DNA of 43,511 nt from Rhodospirillaceae bacterium. Its GTDB lineage: Bacteria > Pseudomonadota > Alphaproteobacteria > GCA-2746255. Positions 8,130 to 16,408 of this stretch are shown in pieces. Under the pieces are notes generated by a model. The model saw nothing but the letters and a program-made list of their open reading frames with translations. It had not been told where the DNA came from and made no database searches. The translations under genes were made by a program, and so were the position numbers. Each line of letters begins with the position of its first letter. Position 1 is the first letter of the stretch. The stretch lies in the NCBI GenBank assembly GCA_002746255.1, contig NVWO01000005.1, positions 86,709 through 130,219 on the forward strand, read 5' to 3'.

Positions 8130-8633
8130 CTAGGCTTCCCCGACCGTATCGAGCATGGCGAGGCGCAGGGCCTCCTCCGGTCCTTTGTCGCCCCAAAGCA
8201 CAAATTGCAACGCCGGATAGAAGCGGTCGCACTCAACCAACGCCGTCTCCACCAAATCTTCGATCTGTTCCGAGCTTGCGCCATGGACGCCACGAAGCGG
8301 GAGCGTATGACGAAACATCGGCAGGCCATCCTCCGACCACATGTCGAAATGGCCAAGCCACAGCCGTTCGTTTGCCGAGGCCAGAAGTTCGGCGACCGGT
8401 GGCCGTTTTAACGCCGGCACGCGCAGATCCATTGCACAGGAGAAATGCAACGCATCCGCCTCCTTGCGCCAGGCAAAATAAAGATTGAAATTGCACCACC
8501 GCCCGGGCGCATCGGCGGAAAGCTCTTCCCTGCTTGCCCGCTTGAACAGCAGGTCCTGGCGAATGAAGAGTTCTTCGACGAGATCGAGCGGATTCGAGGG
8601 CCGATGCAGAATCGACGTGGAAACCATGGTCAT
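8130..8633 (-). CDS. YbjN domain-containing protein
   Basis: A 167-aa soluble protein beginning MTMVSTSILHRPSNPLDLVEEL. The body, with WCNFNLYFAWRKEADALHFSCAMDLRVP and RLWLGHFDMWSEDGLPMFRHTL, matches the alphaproteobacterial YbjN family (a fold related to type III secretion chaperones). Its molecular function is not established. The start at 8633 was chosen over an ATG 33 nt upstream because GGGGAA precedes it by 8 nt. It lies between proC and ubiK on the same strand. No signal peptide or membrane span is visible. Confidence 0.8.
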   Translation of the reverse strand: MTMVSTSILHRPSNPLDLVEELFIRQDLLFKRASREELSADAPGRWCNFNLYFAWRKEADALHFSCAMDLRVPALKRPPVAELLASANERLWLGHFDMWSEDGLPMFRHTLPLRGVHGASSEQIEDLVETALVECDRFYPALQFVLWGDKGPEEALRLAMLDTVGEA

Positions 8634-8806
8634 CGCAGACGTTCCCCAAACGAGTAGCGGGCCCATAAGGACACGAGATATAGCGTCATACCGCGTGGTA
8701 GCACACCATACCGGCTAAACTGCCAGAATGTCGTCCATGGCGCAAGGCAGGAGTGACCACCGCCCCCGGGGGACCACCGCCGCACGATCACGGGGGATGG
8801 GGCGGG

Positions 8807-9097
8807 TTATACCTTCTTCTTTTGGGGCTTGGCTTTCGCTTTTGGCTTCGCTTTGTCAGATGCCCCTTCAAGGGCAAGGACACGTTTTTCCAGGGCGGCC
8901 TGTTCGCTTCGCGCACGCGCCGCCATCGCCTTTACCGCCTCGAACTCCTCACGGGGAACCAGGTTCTGGTCGGCCAACAGACGGTCGATCTGCTGACGCA
9001 CCAGATCGCGTATTTCCTGTTTGAACGCACCAAGCGCGCCCAGAGCCCCGCCGGCAACACGGGCAAGATCGTCAAAAGAACGGTTTTTAAAACTCAT
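8807..9097 (-). CDS. ubiK: UbiK/BMFP-type ubiquinone biosynthesis accessory factor
   Basis: A 96-aa protein: an N-terminal helix (SFDDLARVAGGALGALGAFKQEIRD), a coiled coil containing LVPREEFEAVKAMAARARSE and LEKRVLALE, and a Lys/Ala/Pro tail. This is the architecture of the BMFP family, of which UbiK is the studied member; it assists aerobic ubiquinone synthesis and binds membranes through the N-terminal amphipathic helix. The ATG at 9097 (MSFKNRSFDD) was chosen because the longer frame adds residues unlike the family. The 173-nt gap to the YbjN start holds no gene, only a GC-rich repeat of accaccgcc near 8757-8780. Confidence 0.82.
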   Translation of the reverse strand: MSFKNRSFDDLARVAGGALGALGAFKQEIRDLVRQQIDRLLADQNLVPREEFEAVKAMAARARSEQAALEKRVLALEGASDKAKPKAKAKPQKKKV

Positions 9098-9168
9098 GGC
9101 CGCCACCCTCGCGTTGAAGGGCGGCATTATGTGGGGTCGCGCCAAAGCTGGCAACCATTTCGCCTCGG

Positions 9169-9197
9169 TTGCGGCGGCCCGGCCCGGCCCCTATAAG
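9169..9197 (+). promoter_or_regulatory. Candidate promoter of hldD
   Basis: TTGCGG (9169-9174), a 17-nt GC-rich spacer and TATAAG (9192-9197) lie 28 nt before the hldD start codon, with TAGGAAAAA as ribosome-binding region. Spacing is ideal for a housekeeping sigma factor. It also lies just outside the divergent ubiK start (9097). Inferred from sequence only. Confidence 0.45.
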
Positions 9198-9224
9198 GGG
9201 GGCGGGAGATTAGGAAAAAACCAC

Positions 9225-10211
9225 ATGATTTTGGTGACCGGCGGCGCTGGTTTTATCGGCTCGAATCTGTTGGCTGGCCTTGAGGCCTGCGGTCAGAAAG
9301 CATTGGCCGTCTGCGACCGCCTGAACGATGGCGAAAAATGGCAAAACCTTGCCAAGCGCGACCATCTCGAGACCGTGCACCCGGAAGATCTTTTCACTTT
9401 CCTTGAGAGCCACCGTGGCAACATCGAGGCAATTTTCCATCTCGGCGCCATTTCCGATACGACCGTGCTGGACAAAGAACGCCTTCTGGAGACAAATTTT
9501 CGGCTCTCCGTCGCCTTATGGGAGCACTGCATCAAGGAAGGCATCCGCTTCTTTTACGCCTCGTCCGCCGCCACGTACGGCGACGGATCGCAAGGCTTTG
9601 ACGACGACGGATCCCCAGAGGCGCTGGCCAAATTGCAGCCGCTTAACCCGTATGGGTGGAGCAAGCACCTCTTCGATCAACATGTCGCGAAGATCACACA
9701 CGCGCGCGGCCCCACGCCACCGCAATGGGCAGGGCTTAAATTCTTCAACGTCTATGGGCCGAACGAGGGCCACAAGGGGGCACAGAAAAGCGTCATCGCC
9801 CAGATTTTCCCCGATGCGAAAGCCGGGCGGCCGGTGCGGCTTTTCCGGTCCCACAACCCGGACTATGGCGATGGCGGCCAGCTTCGGGATTTTATCTGGG
9901 TCGGCGACAGCGTGGCCGTCATGTTGTGGCTGTACGACCATCCGGAAACCAACGGCCTTTTCAACCTTGGTTCCGGCAAGGCCCGAAGTTTTCTCGACCT
10001 TGCCCATGCCATCTTTCAGGCCCTTAATATGGAACCGAATATCAAATTTATCGACACGCCGGAAGCGATCCGCGCGCGCTACCAATATTTCACCCAGGCC
10101 GAAATGTCGCGCCTTCGCCAGGCCGGATGCGATCTTCCCTTTTGCTCCCTTGAAGAAGGGGTCGCCCGTTACGTCCGCGACTATCTCAACACCGCAGACC
10201 CCTATATCTAA
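9225..10211 (+). CDS. hldD: ADP-L-glycero-D-manno-heptose-6-epimerase
   Basis: A 328-aa extended SDR enzyme. GGAGFIG (residues 6-12) binds NADP, FHLGAISDTT near 79 is the family signature, and SSAATYG plus the YGWSK catalytic Tyr/Lys (near 145) complete the active site. FFNVYGPNEGHKG is typical of HldD rather than other sugar epimerases. It makes ADP-L-glycero-D-manno-heptose for the lipopolysaccharide inner core. A longer in-frame start at 9021 was rejected because it overlaps ubiK and adds 68 unlike residues. It starts a long plus-strand run of envelope and housekeeping genes. Confidence 0.93.
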   Translation: MILVTGGAGFIGSNLLAGLEACGQKALAVCDRLNDGEKWQNLAKRDHLETVHPEDLFTFLESHRGNIEAIFHLGAISDTTVLDKERLLETNFRLSVALWEHCIKEGIRFFYASSAATYGDGSQGFDDDGSPEALAKLQPLNPYGWSKHLFDQHVAKITHARGPTPPQWAGLKFFNVYGPNEGHKGAQKSVIAQIFPDAKAGRPVRLFRSHNPDYGDGGQLRDFIWVGDSVAVMLWLYDHPETNGLFNLGSGKARSFLDLAHAIFQALNMEPNIKFIDTPEAIRARYQYFTQAEMSRLRQAGCDLPFCSLEEGVARYVRDYLNTADPYI

Positions 10212-10236
10212 CGCCAACGCCTGAACGGATTGCCCC

Positions 10237-11037
10237 ATGCTGTTCGCCCTTCCCTTTCCCGCCATCGACCCCGTCCTTGTTGAATTTGGCCCCTTTGCGA
10301 TTCGCTGGTATGCGCTTGCCTATGTGACGGGCCTGCTTCTGGGGTGGCAGTATTTGCGCGCCCTGGCGGCACAGGCGCCGATGACGATGACCCGCGTACA
10401 AGCCGACGATCTGCTGCTTTGGGCCACCCTCGGCGTCCTTCTCGGCGGCCGCCTCGGCTATGTCCTGATTTACAATCCCGGCTTTTATCTGAGCCATCCG
10501 ATGGAAATTCTGGCCGTCTGGCGGGGCGGCATGGCGTTCCACGGCGGCCTGGCCGGCGTTTTTCTGGCCGTCGCCATTTTCTGCTGGCGGCAAAAGCTTT
10601 CCTTCCTTGCCGTTAGCGATCTGGTTGCCTGCGCAGCCCCCATCGGACTGCTTCTGGGACGCACGGCCAATTTTATCAATGGCGAGCTTTATGGCCGGGC
10701 AACGGATTTGCCATGGGGCGTCGTTTTTCCAAATGGCGGCCCGCAGCCGCGCCACCCAAGCCAGCTTTACGAGGCATTTTTTGAGGGCGCGCTGCTGTTT
10801 CTTATTCTTTATGGCGTCATGCGTTTTACACAGGCGCGCAAGCGGCCCGGGCTTCTTGGTGGCCTCTTTCTCTGTGGCTATGGCCTGGCGCGTTTCGGTG
10901 TCGAGTTTTTTCGCCAGCCGGACCTGCAGATCGGTTTCATCGGACCGGGCCTTACCATGGGCCAACTGCTTTCCCTCCCCGTCCTTCTCGCCGGGCTTGG
11001 CCTGATCTTTCTGGCATGGAAAAAACCGTCCGCCTGA
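10237..11037 (+). CDS. lgt: Prolipoprotein diacylglyceryl transferase
   Basis: A 266-aa polytopic inner-membrane protein with about seven hydrophobic segments. The Lgt signature GRTANFINGELYGR lies near residues 146-159, followed by HPSQLYEA, both essential in the family; IRWYALAY near residue 21 is also conserved. It transfers diacylglycerol from phosphatidylglycerol to the lipobox cysteine, the first step in maturation of lipoproteins such as the two encoded at 13003 and 39658. Its 3' end overlaps midA by 22 nt, so translation is probably coupled. Confidence 0.95.
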   Translation: MLFALPFPAIDPVLVEFGPFAIRWYALAYVTGLLLGWQYLRALAAQAPMTMTRVQADDLLLWATLGVLLGGRLGYVLIYNPGFYLSHPMEILAVWRGGMAFHGGLAGVFLAVAIFCWRQKLSFLAVSDLVACAAPIGLLLGRTANFINGELYGRATDLPWGVVFPNGGPQPRHPSQLYEAFFEGALLFLILYGVMRFTQARKRPGLLGGLFLCGYGLARFGVEFFRQPDLQIGFIGPGLTMGQLLSLPVLLAGLGLIFLAWKKPSA

Positions 11038-12155
11038 ACGCCCTTGCGCAGCTTCTTTGCCGACGCATCGAACGCGGCGGCCCCATCTCGCTTGCCGAAT
11101 ACATGACCCTGGCCTTAAGCCATCGCGAACATGGCTATTACCAGCACCGCGATCCTTTCGGCACGTCCGGTGATTTCATCACCGCACCGGAAATCAGCCA
11201 GGTCTTTGGCGAGCTTCTTGGCGGCTGGTGCGCAGTGTTGTGGGAAGCCATGGGGTCGCCACCGACCCTGCGCCTGATCGAAGCCGGGCCGGGCCGGGGC
11301 ACCTTGATGCAGGACGCCCTTCGCGTCGCCTGTCGCAACCCCGGTTTTCAAAAGGCCCTGCGCCTGCACCTGGTCGAAACCAGCGCGGCCTTGCGCGACA
11401 TTCAGGCGCGCGCCCTGGCAGCGTTTCAGCCGGTTTTTCACGACCATCTCGACGACGTGCCAGAAGGCCCGACCTTGCTGCTGGCAAATGAATTTTTTGA
11501 TGCCCTGCCCATCCGCCAATATGAACGGACGGTCGACGGCTGGCGGGAACGACTGGTGACGGTTTTGCCGGTGACGGTTTCGCCGTCGCCGGGCGGTTTT
11601 TGTTTTACCCTTGCCGACACCGTGACCCTGCCGCAGCAAATTCCGGCTCAAATCCGCGATGCCCCGACAGGAAGCATCGTCGAGATTTCCCTACCCGCCC
11701 TTTCCCTCGCCCAAGGCCTTGGCGAACGCGTGCGCCGCTGCGGCGGCGCGGCCCTTGTCCTCGATTACGGACCCCCGGTTACAAAGTCTGGTGAAAGTTT
11801 TCAATCCGTTCGCGGCCATCGCTTCCACGACCCCTTTGCGAACCCCGGTGAAGCGGATTTAACCGCCCATGTCGATTTCCAATCCCTTGGCGAGGCGGCG
11901 CGCGCAAGCGGCGCGCGCGTGCCGGCTTGCTTGCCCCAGGGCGTCTTTCTCGAACGCCTTGGGATCGGCCCGCGCGCCGAACAGCTTGCGCAATCGGCAG
12001 ACGCAACCACGGCGGCAGCAATCCATGCCGCCTGCCACCGCTTGATCGACCCTAAGGAAATGGGCACCCTCTTTCAGGTGCTGGTGATCGCCCATCCCGA
12101 TCTGGTTGCCATTGCCGGTTTTGACGCAGCCTCAGATTCTGACGCAAAGGGATAG
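11016..12155 (+). CDS. MidA/NDUFAF7-family SAM-dependent methyltransferase
   Basis: A 379-aa protein of the DUF185/MidA family. Family motifs include YMTLALSHREHGYY (near 27), GDFITAPEISQVFGELLG (51-68), the SAM-binding LRLIEAGPGRGTLMQD (near 86) and NEFFDALPIRQYE (near 157). The mitochondrial homologue NDUFAF7 methylates an arginine of complex I subunit NDUFS2; the bacterial substrate is less certain. The start at 11016 lies inside lgt; no later ATG preserves the conserved N-terminal region. The gene sits in the common alphaproteobacterial order lgt-midA-pgeF. Confidence 0.88.
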   Translation: MEKTVRLNALAQLLCRRIERGGPISLAEYMTLALSHREHGYYQHRDPFGTSGDFITAPEISQVFGELLGGWCAVLWEAMGSPPTLRLIEAGPGRGTLMQDALRVACRNPGFQKALRLHLVETSAALRDIQARALAAFQPVFHDHLDDVPEGPTLLLANEFFDALPIRQYERTVDGWRERLVTVLPVTVSPSPGGFCFTLADTVTLPQQIPAQIRDAPTGSIVEISLPALSLAQGLGERVRRCGGAALVLDYGPPVTKSGESFQSVRGHRFHDPFANPGEADLTAHVDFQSLGEAARASGARVPACLPQGVFLERLGIGPRAEQLAQSADATTAAAIHAACHRLIDPKEMGTLFQVLVIAHPDLVAIAGFDAASDSDAKG

Positions 12156-12161
12156 CGGCCC

Positions 12162-12932
12162 ATGCTGACCCATCCTTCTTTCCAAGGCTTGGCGCGAATT
12201 GCCCATGGCTTTTTCACCCGAGAAGGCGGGACCAGCGAGGGGATTTATGCGTCGTTAAATTGCGGCCCCGGATCAAACGACACGCCGTCCCATGTGGCCG
12301 AAAACCGCCGCCGCACGATGGACCGGCTTGGGCTGCCCAGGGACGGCCTGGTAACGGCAAGCCAGGTGCATGGCACCCATGTCCATTTCGTAACCGGGCC
12401 ATTCAACCCGGCGAGGCCGATTGAGGCGGACGGCCTGGTGACAAAAACCACCGGGCTTGCCATCGGCATCCTGACGGCGGATTGCGCGCCCGTGCTTCTG
12501 GCAGACCCGGACCGGGGCATTGTCGGCGCTGCCCATGCCGGGTGGCGGGGGGCAAAAACAGGCGTGCTTGAAGCCGTCCTCGCCGAGATGGTTGGCCAGG
12601 GCGCAAGGCTGGCCCACATTCAGGCCGTCATCGGCCCTTGCATCGGCCAGCAATCCTATGAAGTCGCGCCCGGCTTTCCAGACCCGTTTCTGGCCGAAGA
12701 CCCCGACAACGCGCGGTTCTTCCAGGGGACGCCTGCGGGCCGCTTTCGCTTTGACCTTGGTGCCTATGTCGAAGCCAGGCTTCGCGGCGCGGGCGTCATA
12801 AAACCGACCCGCATCGACGCCGACACCTATTGCGAACCCGCCCGCTTTTTTAGCTATCGCCGCGCGACCCACAAGGGCGAACCCGATTATGGGCGCGTTC
12901 TTTCCGCCATTGCGATCCAAAACGGGGCCTAG
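12162..12932 (+). CDS. pgeF: Peptidoglycan editing factor PgeF (multicopper-polyphenol-oxidoreductase fold)
   Basis: A 256-aa protein of the YfiH/LACC1 family. It begins HGFFTREGGTSEGIYASLN, and shows the metal or active-site residues in QVHGTHV, TADCAPVLL and GAAHAGWRG (His, Cys, His), then IGPCIGQQSYEV. E. coli PgeF removes mis-incorporated L-Ser from peptidoglycan precursors; homologues act on purine nucleosides. It starts 6 nt after midA and is followed after 3 nt by a tiny lipoprotein-like ORF. Confidence 0.9.
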   Translation: MLTHPSFQGLARIAHGFFTREGGTSEGIYASLNCGPGSNDTPSHVAENRRRTMDRLGLPRDGLVTASQVHGTHVHFVTGPFNPARPIEADGLVTKTTGLAIGILTADCAPVLLADPDRGIVGAAHAGWRGAKTGVLEAVLAEMVGQGARLAHIQAVIGPCIGQQSYEVAPGFPDPFLAEDPDNARFFQGTPAGRFRFDLGAYVEARLRGAGVIKPTRIDADTYCEPARFFSYRRATHKGEPDYGRVLSAIAIQNGA

Positions 12933-12935
12933 CCA

Positions 12936-13013
12936 ATGCCGTATTTTTTACAGTTTTTTTCCTTTCTTGGGATTGCTCTTTTTCTGGGACTCCTTGCAAG
13001 CTGTGTTGCCTGA
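12936..13013 (+). CDS. Possible 25-aa lipoprotein-signal-like peptide
   Basis: An ATG 3 nt after the pgeF stop opens a 25-codon frame that starts MPYFLQFF, is almost wholly hydrophobic, and ends LGLLASCVA-stop. LASC is a textbook lipobox, so a processed product would be only Cys-Val-Ala. The stop overlaps the start region of the next lipoprotein gene (GTG at 13003) in another frame, an arrangement typical of translational coupling. It could be a leader peptide, a real micro-lipoprotein, or the decayed first exon-like start of the downstream gene. There is no strong ribosome-binding site, and no homologue is known to me. Confidence 0.4.
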   Translation: MPYFLQFFSFLGIALFLGLLASCVA

Positions 13014-13920
13014 ATTGCGACGGAACGGACTCCTAAGATCGCTTTATACGGGGCTTGGCCTGGGTGTTGGCCTTTGCCTGCTGGCCGCCTGCGGCCCCTT
13101 GTCCCAGCCTTTTGCACCGGGGACACGCTCCAGCACGGAGAAGACATTCCTGCTGCCGCCCCAGGGGCCGGGCCTGTGGATGGGGAATTTTAAAGGCCTG
13201 CCAGAAGCCCAGGCGGTCCGGGTGGCGGGCACCGTTCTGGCAACGCTACACGCCGAAGGCATCCCGGCAAGTGCCGCCAACCGCAACGAAGCGAGCCTCC
13301 TTCTTAACGGCGAGGCAACGGCAACACCGACGGCCCGGGGGCTTCGCATGGACTTTGACTGGACGCTCCGCACAGCGGATGGCGAGATTGGCCATGTCCA
13401 TGAAAGCAAGACCCTGCCCGAAGCTGATTGGGAACGCGACCCCCGCCATCTCGATCGCCTGGCGGTGGCCGCGGCCCACAAAATCGCCCGGCTTGCCCGG
13501 GGCAACGCCCCCCTGTCATCGGCCCTCAACCCGGCATCGGAAGCCATCGCCATCTGGCCCATCACCGGCGCGCCGGGCGACGGGCAACGCGCGCTGTTCT
13601 TTGCCCTACGCTCGGCAATGGCGCGCGCCGGCATTCCCCAGGTGGGCGAAAATCAGGAGCCGGGCCTGGTCCTGCTTGGCGATATCCACATAGGCGACGG
13701 CGACGTGAAAGCGGGGCAGCAATCGGTCGAGATTGCCTGGTCGCTAATCCGCCCGGATGGCAAGGCCGTCGGCGCCTTCACCCAGAAAAACACCATCCCC
13801 GCCGGGGGGATGGATGCGGCCTGGGGCCGCCTTGCCCCCGCCATCGCCGCCGGCACCGTGGAAGGCATCCACGCCCTTATCGAAGCAATGCGCCGCGAAA
13901 ACGGGTCGAAACCCCTCTGA
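13003..13920 (+). CDS. Outer-membrane-type lipoprotein of unknown function
   Basis: Read from GTG 13003 it is a 305-aa protein with a lipoprotein signal: basic start (PELRRNGLLRS), hydrophobic core and lipobox LAAC with Cys30. Earlier in-frame starts overlap pgeF and lose the signal-peptide layout, so GTG 13003 (or TTG 13006) is preferred. The mature part contains alternating strands such as ASLLLNGEATATPTARGLRMDFDW and a second half starting EAIAIWPITGAPGDGQRAL, with two similar halves possible. No enzymatic motif was recognised. It follows pgeF and precedes prs, a position where alphaproteobacteria often carry a hypothetical lipoprotein. Confidence 0.72.
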   Translation: MLPELRRNGLLRSLYTGLGLGVGLCLLAACGPLSQPFAPGTRSSTEKTFLLPPQGPGLWMGNFKGLPEAQAVRVAGTVLATLHAEGIPASAANRNEASLLLNGEATATPTARGLRMDFDWTLRTADGEIGHVHESKTLPEADWERDPRHLDRLAVAAAHKIARLARGNAPLSSALNPASEAIAIWPITGAPGDGQRALFFALRSAMARAGIPQVGENQEPGLVLLGDIHIGDGDVKAGQQSVEIAWSLIRPDGKAVGAFTQKNTIPAGGMDAAWGRLAPAIAAGTVEGIHALIEAMRRENGSKPL

Positions 13921-14077
13921 CACTCCCCATTGAGAGGCCACAAACCGGCCCCTTTCGTCATTTACAAGCCCGGGGCCGCGCTGTTACATTCCGCCCGCAT
14001 TCCGCCTCAAGGGGCAGAAATGGGCCAGAAGACGTAAGCGTCGGCGCCGGGCCCGTGCGACGCACGAGGAATTCCGC

Positions 14078-15010
14078 ATGAAAGTCCTTAATTGCAACGC
14101 CAATCGGCCACTTGCCGAAGCAATTTCGGCGTGGCTTAAACTGCCACTGGCCAATGCCGAAATTCGGCGTTTTGCCGACAATGAGGTTTTTGTCGAAGTT
14201 CACGAGAACGTTCGCGGCGAAGATGTTTTTGCCATTCAGCCGACGTCCTATCCGGCAAATGACAATTTGATGGAGCTTTTGGTTGCCATCGACGCCCTTC
14301 GCCGTGGCTCGGCCAAGCGGATCACCGCCGTCATTCCATATTTTGGGTATGCCCGTCAGGATCGCAAGACCGGGCCGCGCACGCCGATCTCGGCAAAGCT
14401 GGTCGCCAACCTCATCGGCATTGCCGGTGCAAACCGGGTGCTGACCCTTGACCTTCACGCGGCGCAGATCCAAGGGTTCTTCGACATTCCCGTCGACAAT
14501 CTTTTTTCCGCACCGGTCTTTACCCGCGACATCCGCAAAGAATACAACGGCAAAGACCTGACCATCGTTTCACCGGATGTCGGCGGCGTCTTGCGCGCAC
14601 GCGCCATTGCGCGCCGCATCGACGCCGACCTTGCCATCATCGACAAGCGGCGCGAACGGGCCGGCATTTCCGAAGTCATGAACGTCATCGGCACCGTCAA
14701 GAACAAGCATTGCCTTCTGATCGACGACATCGTTGATTCAGCCGGCACGCTCTGCAACGCCGCCACCGCCCTTCTAAAAGTGGGTGCCCTTTCGGTTTCC
14801 GCCTATGCCACCCATGGTGTACTTTCCGGCGAAGCAGCCGCGCGGGTCGAAGCGTCGCCCCTTGAAACCCTTGTGATTACCGACAGCATCCAGGCGACGG
14901 AAGCCGTCACCAATGCCAAGACGATCCGCCAGATATCCATTGCACCGCTGCTGGCCGAAGCCATGTTACGAATCAGTGAGGAGAGTTCCGTTTCCTACCT
15001 ATTCGATTAG
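14078..15010 (+). CDS. prs: Ribose-phosphate pyrophosphokinase
   Basis: A 310-aa class I PRPP synthase. Visible are [18 protein letters not shown], the flexible ATP loop [11 protein letters not shown] (near residue 87), the [11 protein letters not shown] motif with the metal-binding His (near 126), and the PRPP-binding [17 protein letters not shown] (near 210). It makes PRPP for nucleotide, histidine and tryptophan synthesis. The 157-nt gap before it holds no gene. It leads the prs-rplY-pth-ychF run, a conserved order in alphaproteobacteria. Confidence 0.96.
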   Translation: MKVLNCNANRPLAEAISAWLKLPLANAEIRRFADNEVFVEVHENVRGEDVFAIQPTSYPANDNLMELLVAIDALRRGSAKRITAVIPYFGYARQDRKTGPRTPISAKLVANLIGIAGANRVLTLDLHAAQIQGFFDIPVDNLFSAPVFTRDIRKEYNGKDLTIVSPDVGGVLRARAIARRIDADLAIIDKRRERAGISEVMNVIGTVKNKHCLLIDDIVDSAGTLCNAATALLKVGALSVSAYATHGVLSGEAAARVEASPLETLVITDSIQATEAVTNAKTIRQISIAPLLAEAMLRISEESSVSYLFD

Positions 15011-15087
15011 GAAGGAAGCTTGCAGCGCGGCACCCCTGGAGGCCGGCTTTTCAAGAGCGGAACGGACGTAGAAGAAGGAGAGTTTTT

Positions 15088-15774
15088 ATGAGCGATATTA
15101 TAACGTTTACTGCGGAAGTCCGCGAACGGGCCGGAAAGGGGGCCGCCCGTGCCGATCGTCGTGCAGGACGTGTGCCTGCCGTGATCTATGGCAACAAGGA
15201 AGACCCAATTTCCATTACGCTTTCCCCCCGCGATCTGAATAGAGAGCTGCGTCAGCCCGGATTCTTCACGCGTCTTTTCGACGTGAAGACAGGCGACAAA
15301 AGCCATCGCGTGTTGCCGCGCGACGTGCAGTTGCATCCCCTGACCGATGTGCCGCTTCACGTTGATTTCATGCGCGTTTCCGAAAACACGACGATCACCG
15401 TCGCGGTCCCGGTTGTCTTCAGGAACGAAGAACTCTCGCCCGGACTGAAGCGCGGTGGCGTCCTGAACATCGTTCGCCATGAAATTGACCTTATCTGCCG
15501 GGCAACCCATATTCCCAACGTGCTTACGGCCGATCTGGAAGGGCTTGAAGTTGGCGATTCCATTCACATCAGCCACATTCCCCTGCCCGATGACGTGCGC
15601 ACGGTGATCACCGACCGCGATTTCACAATTGCTGCGGTCGCGGCACCTTCCGCGCTTAAATCCGCCGGTGAAGAAGCCGAGGAAGCGGCCGCCGCTGAAG
15701 AAGCTGCAGCCGAAGCCGAGGGCGAAGCCGAGGGCGGCGAGAAGAAGGACGACGGCGCCGCCAAGTCCGAATAG
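15088..15774 (+). CDS. rplY: 50S ribosomal protein L25 (CTC/TL5 form)
   Basis: A 228-aa two-domain L25. The N-terminal domain (about 1-92) binds 5S rRNA and has FTAEVRERAGKGAARADRR and VPAVIYG; the TL5 domain follows (about 95-185, HVDFMRVSEN and LKRGGVLNIVRHEIDL). The last 40 residues are Ala/Glu-rich and end in a mixed-charge tail. AGAAGGAGAG lies 7 nt before the ATG as a strong ribosome-binding site. It precedes pth by 10 nt. Confidence 0.95.
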   Translation: MSDIITFTAEVRERAGKGAARADRRAGRVPAVIYGNKEDPISITLSPRDLNRELRQPGFFTRLFDVKTGDKSHRVLPRDVQLHPLTDVPLHVDFMRVSENTTITVAVPVVFRNEELSPGLKRGGVLNIVRHEIDLICRATHIPNVLTADLEGLEVGDSIHISHIPLPDDVRTVITDRDFTIAAVAAPSALKSAGEEAEEAAAAEEAAAEAEGEAEGGEKKDDGAAKSE

Positions 15775-15784
15775 GCGGCGCGTT

Positions 15785-16408
15785 ATGTTGCTTTTGGTTG
15801 GCCTTGGAAATCCCGGTCCGGAATATGCCGGCAACCGTCACAACGCCGGTCGCATGGCCGTCGATGCGATCGCGCGCCGGCATCATTTCGGGCCGTTCCG
15901 AAAGCGTTTTTCCGGCCTTGCTGCCGAAGGCACCCTGGACGGCGAAAAGACGATTGCCCTGAAGCCGGAAACCTTCATGAACGATTCCGGAAAAGCCCTT
16001 GCCGCAACCGTCCGCTTTTACAAACTTGAGCCCAAGGATGTGCTGGTGGTTCACGACGACATTGACCTTGCCCCCGGCAAAATGCGGATCAAGTCCGGCG
16101 GTGGCCATGGCGGCCACAACGGCCTTCGCAGCATTGACCAGCATATCGGGGTGGACTATCGGCGGCTTCGTATCGGCGTCGCCCATCCCGGTGACCGGGA
16201 CCCCGGTGACCGGAACCGGGTTGCCAATTATGTGCTTGCCGATTTTTCAAAGGGGGAAAAGCTCTGGCTGGCACCCTTGCTTGACGCCATCGCCGAACAT
16301 GCCGGGCTTCTTGTCCGCGACGACGCCCGTTTTCTAAACAGCGTCGCCCAGACCCTGGCCCCGCCAAAATCAAAAAAGCCATCCAGCGAGGCCCCCAGTG
16401 GGATTTAA
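15785..16408 (+). CDS. pth: Peptidyl-tRNA hydrolase
   Basis: A 207-aa enzyme that frees tRNAs from prematurely released peptides. Catalytic His19 (YAGNRHNAG), Asn10 (GLGNPGPEY) and the Asp in VVHDDIDLAPGK are present, as is GGGHGGHNGLRSI. The start at 15785 gives the canonical MLLLVGLGNPG; a longer in-frame reading from 15629 runs through rplY in another frame and was rejected. It contains a small direct repeat (ccggtgaccgg, about 16188-16216) encoding GDRDPGDRN. Its 3' end overlaps ychF by 11 nt. Confidence 0.95.
   Translation: MLLLVGLGNPGPEYAGNRHNAGRMAVDAIARRHHFGPFRKRFSGLAAEGTLDGEKTIALKPETFMNDSGKALAATVRFYKLEPKDVLVVHDDIDLAPGKMRIKSGGGHGGHNGLRSIDQHIGVDYRRLRIGVAHPGDRDPGDRNRVANYVLADFSKGEKLWLAPLLDAIAEHAGLLVRDDARFLNSVAQTLAPPKSKKPSSEAPSGI

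Noticed and set aside
12889-13002. Extending the 13003 lipoprotein to the ATG at 12889
   Set aside because: The extension overlaps pgeF and would place about 38 residues before the signal peptide, which would prevent lipoprotein processing.
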